A stretch of 7,730 nucleotides of DNA from Candidatus Obscuribacterales bacterium (lineage in GTDB: Bacteria > Cyanobacteriota > Vampirovibrionia > Obscuribacterales > Obscuribacteraceae). Each line of letters opens with the position of its first letter. The first letter of the stretch is position 1. Positions 5,553-7,730 of this stretch are shown here, one piece after another. Made by a program: the position numbers and the translations under genes. Location of the stretch: NCBI GenBank assembly GCA_021732245.1, contig JAKFVJ010000254.1, positions 1 to 7,730 of the forward strand, read 5' to 3'. The notes beneath the pieces are model-generated. The model saw only the letters and a list, made by a program, of their open reading frames with translations. It was not told the origin of the DNA and ran no database searches.

Positions 5553-6002
5553 TTACTGCGCTTGTTGCAAACCAGCAACTTGTCCGGCTCCGGACATAGT
5601 CGATGACAGATCTGCACTCAGTACATTCAATTGCTTCTCGAGCATATTGTTAGCTGACTCCGACAGTTGTCCATTGGGCAACATGTGGCTTGAAAGAAAG
5701 TCGTTCAGACGGGTTGCTTCAGACTTAAATTGAGCTGCTGAAGCAGCACTAAGCCAGCCTTTTGAAATACCCATCTCTATCCAACCGTTGAGGTCGGAGA
5801 TTCTGCGTTCAAAATCCGGCGCGCCTATTCCGTAAGTTGCGCTTTCCTCAATAATTTGCAAGGCTGCTTGCGGTCTCGACATTTTCGATTCAACAGTAAC
5901 TTCTCGGATAATTTTGTCTTGGGCAAATACCGGTATTACAGCTACGAAGCTCGGCAACACGCACAGACTCAATCCAAGCAATATACTACTAATTCTTGGC
6001 AT
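5553..6002 (-). CDS. Small secreted protein of unknown function (149 residues)
   Basis: I do not recognise the family. The start is taken as the ATG at 6002, which has AGGAGGT (6016-6010) seven bases upstream. An upstream in-frame ATG at 6071 would add 23 charged residues before the signal peptide and has no such support. From 6002 the protein opens with a standard signal peptide: MPR, a hydrophobic core ISSILLGLSLCVLPSFVAVIP, then VFA before QDK, where signal peptidase I would cut after about residue 27. There is no lipobox cysteine at the cleavage site. The mature part (about 120 residues) is mainly helical in character and rich in Ala, Ser, Leu and Gln. It contains FERRISDLNGWIEMG, LSAASAAQFKSEATRLNDFL and a Gln/Gly-rich end (GQVAGLQQAQ). 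Periplasmic or extracellular location is likely. It is transcribed in the same direction as the DUF2252 gene, 140 bases downstream of it, with a hairpin between. Confidence 0.8.
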   Translation of the reverse strand: MPRISSILLGLSLCVLPSFVAVIPVFAQDKIIREVTVESKMSRPQAALQIIEESATYGIGAPDFERRISDLNGWIEMGISKGWLSAASAAQFKSEATRLNDFLSSHMLPNGQLSESANNMLEKQLNVLSADLSSTMSGAGQVAGLQQAQ

Positions 6003-6009
6003 AATCCTT

Positions 6010-6016
6010 ACCTCCT
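6010..6016 (-). promoter_or_regulatory. Shine-Dalgarno site deciding the secreted-protein start
   Basis: On the minus strand AGGAGGT precedes the ATG at 6002 by seven bases. It favours this start over the longer reading frame beginning at 6071, and places the signal peptide at the true N-terminus. Confidence 0.85.
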
Positions 6017-6084
6017 TCTGCCGCCTGCTGCGTTCGGAAAAAGATTTTGTACGGGTTATAGGATGCCCCACCTATTCAAAGGTT

Positions 6085-6103
6085 CCACGCCTCGCAAGCG
6101 TGG
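6085..6103 (-). terminator. Hairpin downstream of the DUF2252 gene
   Basis: CCACGC (6085-6090) and GCGTGG (6098-6103) pair perfectly around a 7-base loop, about 40 bases past the DUF2252 stop on the minus strand. The sequence after it on that strand (AACCTTTGAA) is only weakly T-rich, so termination here would be partial. Its position between two same-strand genes fits an operon boundary or attenuator. Confidence 0.4.
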
Positions 6104-6142
6104 TTACAAAACTCTGCCTTGATTAAGCATTTCGTAAGTTTG

Positions 6143-7555
6143 TTAGGACTCAGCTTCGGTTTCCGACACAGCCTTAATACGTCCGGATCGAATAGCTGCC
6201 GTAAGGGCCGCGTGATCCTTTTCGGTTTGGTCGGCATAGCTCATGGCGAAATCAGCAATAGCTCTATCGAATTCGTCTGAATGTCCCAAATAACCACTGA
6301 GTACTGCAGAATCCCCTGCCCGAGCGTGAGCACGGGCCAATACTGCGCCCATAAATTCAGCGCCGGATACCATCTCCGCCCCTTCCCAGAGTTCCACTTC
6401 CGGCTTCACTTTCGTATCACGCAATTGACGGATATAGAAATTCTTGCCGTTTTCAAATTGCGTCCAGCCAAGGAAAATGTCACTGGCTGATTGGGCAATT
6501 CTTTGACCGGCAATTACTCGATGTCCATGATTGGCAAATTCGCTCTTGCCTGCATAAGGCTCAAGCACTGACTCCGATGCTTCTTTGATTTGCAACAGAA
6601 GCGGCTCATTATCTGGTGCCAAGAAAAGAGCTACTCCGCACATAGTGCCTACGCTGCCGATGCCCACAACTTTTACGGCAACATCGGTTAGTTTGTACCG
6701 GTCGAACAATCTACGCTTATCTTCCTGCAATGAATCTCTGTAAGCAGGAATTGCATTGCGGAATTGATCGATGAAAGACTTATCTTTCCAGTGATAAATA
6801 AGCGGAGGGCTATCTTTGATCATAAATTGCCCGTCGATTTGTTCAGTCAGTTTCGGGAAATAGTGATCTTGCGTTGTGCGCTTCATTGCTTGCTTCAAAC
6901 GATCTTTGCGTTCTTTTTGCAGATTCGGATCACTTGTCTGTTCAATCACTTTAGTCCAATCAATACGCGAATACCAAATATCCAAAAGGCTAGTGTGTGC
7001 GTACTCATCGGTTTTTTCACGATACGAACGAGCTACAGCTTCAGCCGCTGCCGCTTGATACTTGGGTTTTATACCGTTGTCCCGAGCAGCTAAAACAAAA
7101 CTTACCGCCAATCGCTTAAGGTCCCACTCCCATGGGGCTGGCAATGTTTCATCAAAATCGTTGATATCAAACACGATATTTCTTTCAGGCGTGGCAAAGG
7201 CACCGAAATTGAATAAGTGACAGTCACCACAGGCCTGCACACGCACTTTAATCGACGGCGAACTTGCCAGGTCATAGGCCATAAGGGCAGCGGAGCCACG
7301 ATAAAAGGTAAAAGGGGATTGAGCCATGCGTCCCCAACGAATTGGGATAAGCTCTTCAACGCGTCCCTTGTTGAATTTTTCCAATAGATCAATCGGATCC
7401 GGTCTGTCGGGAGCTATCTTCCAGGTGGCGTGCTCCTTGTACGGCACAACTGATCGCATCGCTTTGCCGCGAAAACGCCTGTCATCGCGAGGCGATATAG
7501 TCGCATCGTGCAACAGCGCCTCAGAAGTTGGTTTCTTTTCCTCAATCTCGGGCAT
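6143..7555 (-). CDS. DUF2252 family protein (470 residues)
   Basis: The protein shows the DUF2252 signature from end to end: RFRGKAMR (27-34), FTFYRGSA (82-89), CGDCHLFNFG (109-118), FDINDFDE (129-136), WDLKRLAVS (144-152), VGIGSVGT (297-304), LLLQIKEA (319-326) and GHRVIAGQRIAQ (344-355). Length is normal and the fold appears intact. The family is annotated as uncharacterised. Its GDxHxxNFG and NDFDE motifs recall the catalytic loop and metal-binding Asp of aminoglycoside-phosphotransferase-type kinases, so a kinase-like fold is a reasonable inference, but the substrate is unknown. There is no signal peptide or membrane segment, so it is likely cytoplasmic. The ATG at 7555 is preceded by AGGGAG (7569-7564) eight bases upstream. 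It lies upstream of the secreted-protein gene on the same strand and has no visible link to the NHEJ genes. Confidence 0.93.
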   Translation of the reverse strand: MPEIEEKKPTSEALLHDATISPRDDRRFRGKAMRSVVPYKEHATWKIAPDRPDPIDLLEKFNKGRVEELIPIRWGRMAQSPFTFYRGSAALMAYDLASSPSIKVRVQACGDCHLFNFGAFATPERNIVFDINDFDETLPAPWEWDLKRLAVSFVLAARDNGIKPKYQAAAAEAVARSYREKTDEYAHTSLLDIWYSRIDWTKVIEQTSDPNLQKERKDRLKQAMKRTTQDHYFPKLTEQIDGQFMIKDSPPLIYHWKDKSFIDQFRNAIPAYRDSLQEDKRRLFDRYKLTDVAVKVVGIGSVGTMCGVALFLAPDNEPLLLQIKEASESVLEPYAGKSEFANHGHRVIAGQRIAQSASDIFLGWTQFENGKNFYIRQLRDTKVKPEVELWEGAEMVSGAEFMGAVLARAHARAGDSAVLSGYLGHSDEFDRAIADFAMSYADQTEKDHAALTAAIRSGRIKAVSETEAES

Positions 7556-7599
7556 AATCGGATCTCCCTGGCATAAAAGTCCCGCCAGTATTGTTATTC

Positions 7600-7628
7600 C
7601 AAGATCCGAACAGTCCTGTCGGATCTTG
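7600..7628 (-). terminator. 10-base-pair inverted repeat upstream of the DUF2252 gene
   Basis: CAAGATCCGA (7600-7609) is the exact reverse complement of TCGGATCTTG (7619-7628), with a 9-base loop. If a minus-strand gene ends near 7655, this hairpin lies 26 bases past its stop and would be its terminator. No T-run follows on the minus strand (GAATAACAAT), so it could instead be an operator or leader structure 45 bases before the DUF2252 start. Confidence 0.45.
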
Positions 7629-7654
7629 TTAAATACCGATACAGTAATTAATCA

Positions 7655-7730
7655 TTAGCAACAGCGCGCAGGAGCCTCAGCAGAGCCTGGTTCCGGCTTG
7701 TTGTCGTTGCAGTGTGGTCTAGGCTTACCA
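7655..7730 (-). CDS. Possible C-terminal fragment of a gene entering from the right
   Basis: Reading leftward from the window edge, one frame stays open for 24 codons and stops at 7655-7657. The end is rich in Pro, Glu and Cys (NKPEPGSAEAPARCC). The composition looks like a natural low-complexity tail, and the strong inverted repeat 26 bases further on fits a gene end. A second minus-strand frame is also open over this stretch, and the piece is very short, so the call is tentative. No function can be suggested. Confidence 0.3.
   Translation of the reverse strand, partial: GKPRPHCNDNKPEPGSAEAPARCC

Noticed and set aside
6003..6071. N-terminal extension of the secreted protein to the ATG at 6071
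   Set aside because: It would put 23 charged residues in front of a signal peptide, and the AGGAGGT site points to the ATG at 6002.
5856..6126. Plus-strand reading frames over the secreted-protein N-terminus
   Set aside because: They are shadows of the signal peptide region and have no initiation signal.
6764..7093. Plus-strand reading frame of 109 codons and its overlapping neighbour
   Set aside because: Both are antisense to conserved DUF2252 sequence and have no recognisable features.
1..7730. CRISPR arrays, tRNA or rRNA genes, insertion sequences, prophage or toxin-antitoxin genes
   Set aside because: No regularly spaced repeats, cloverleaf sequences or transposase-like proteins were seen. 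The small gene upstream of ku does not resemble a known antitoxin.

Overview
The window reads as ordinary bacterial chromosome with moderate, slightly AT-leaning base composition. Most genes carry strong Shine-Dalgarno sites (AGGAGG or GGAGGT). Nothing in it pins down a phylum. The mix of genes suggests an environmental bacterium, and the acyltransferase and the signal-peptide protein show it has a working cell envelope and export system. No rRNA, tRNA, CRISPR array, transposase or integrase was seen.

Layout. At 1-930 (minus strand) lies the N-terminal part of an OafA/YrhL-type membrane acyltransferase, cut by the window edge. A roughly 100-base divergent gap leads to the core of the window, a complete bacterial non-homologous end-joining (NHEJ) set. 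On the plus strand at 1033-3707 are three overlapping genes that encode separately the three enzymatic modules usually fused in LigD: 3'-phosphoesterase, ATP-dependent ligase and primase-type polymerase. Facing them at 3720-4544 on the minus strand is ku. It is preceded, 15 bases upstream, by an unrecognised 67-residue gene with an excellent ribosome binding site.

After a 251-base divergent intergenic region, a plus-strand gene at 5015-5482 with a TTG start encodes a 155-residue protein built of four exact 26-residue LRV/HEAT-like repeats. It converges on a minus-strand gene at 5553-6002 for a small secreted protein of unknown function. A perfect 10-base-pair hairpin lies between these two genes. 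From 6143 to 7555 (minus) is a DUF2252 protein. At the right edge a possible C-terminal fragment of another minus-strand gene is followed by a strong inverted repeat.

How the genes work together. Ku would bind double-strand break ends and recruit the polymerase, phosphoesterase and ligase, which here must assemble as separate polypeptides instead of being tethered in one chain. The gene order phosphoesterase-ligase-polymerase matches the domain order of Pseudomonas-type LigD, with each junction at a natural domain boundary. The flanking genes (acyltransferase, LRV protein, secreted protein, DUF2252) have no evident link to DNA repair. The least explained elements are the small gene upstream of ku, the split LigD arrangement and the palindrome at 5505-5527.
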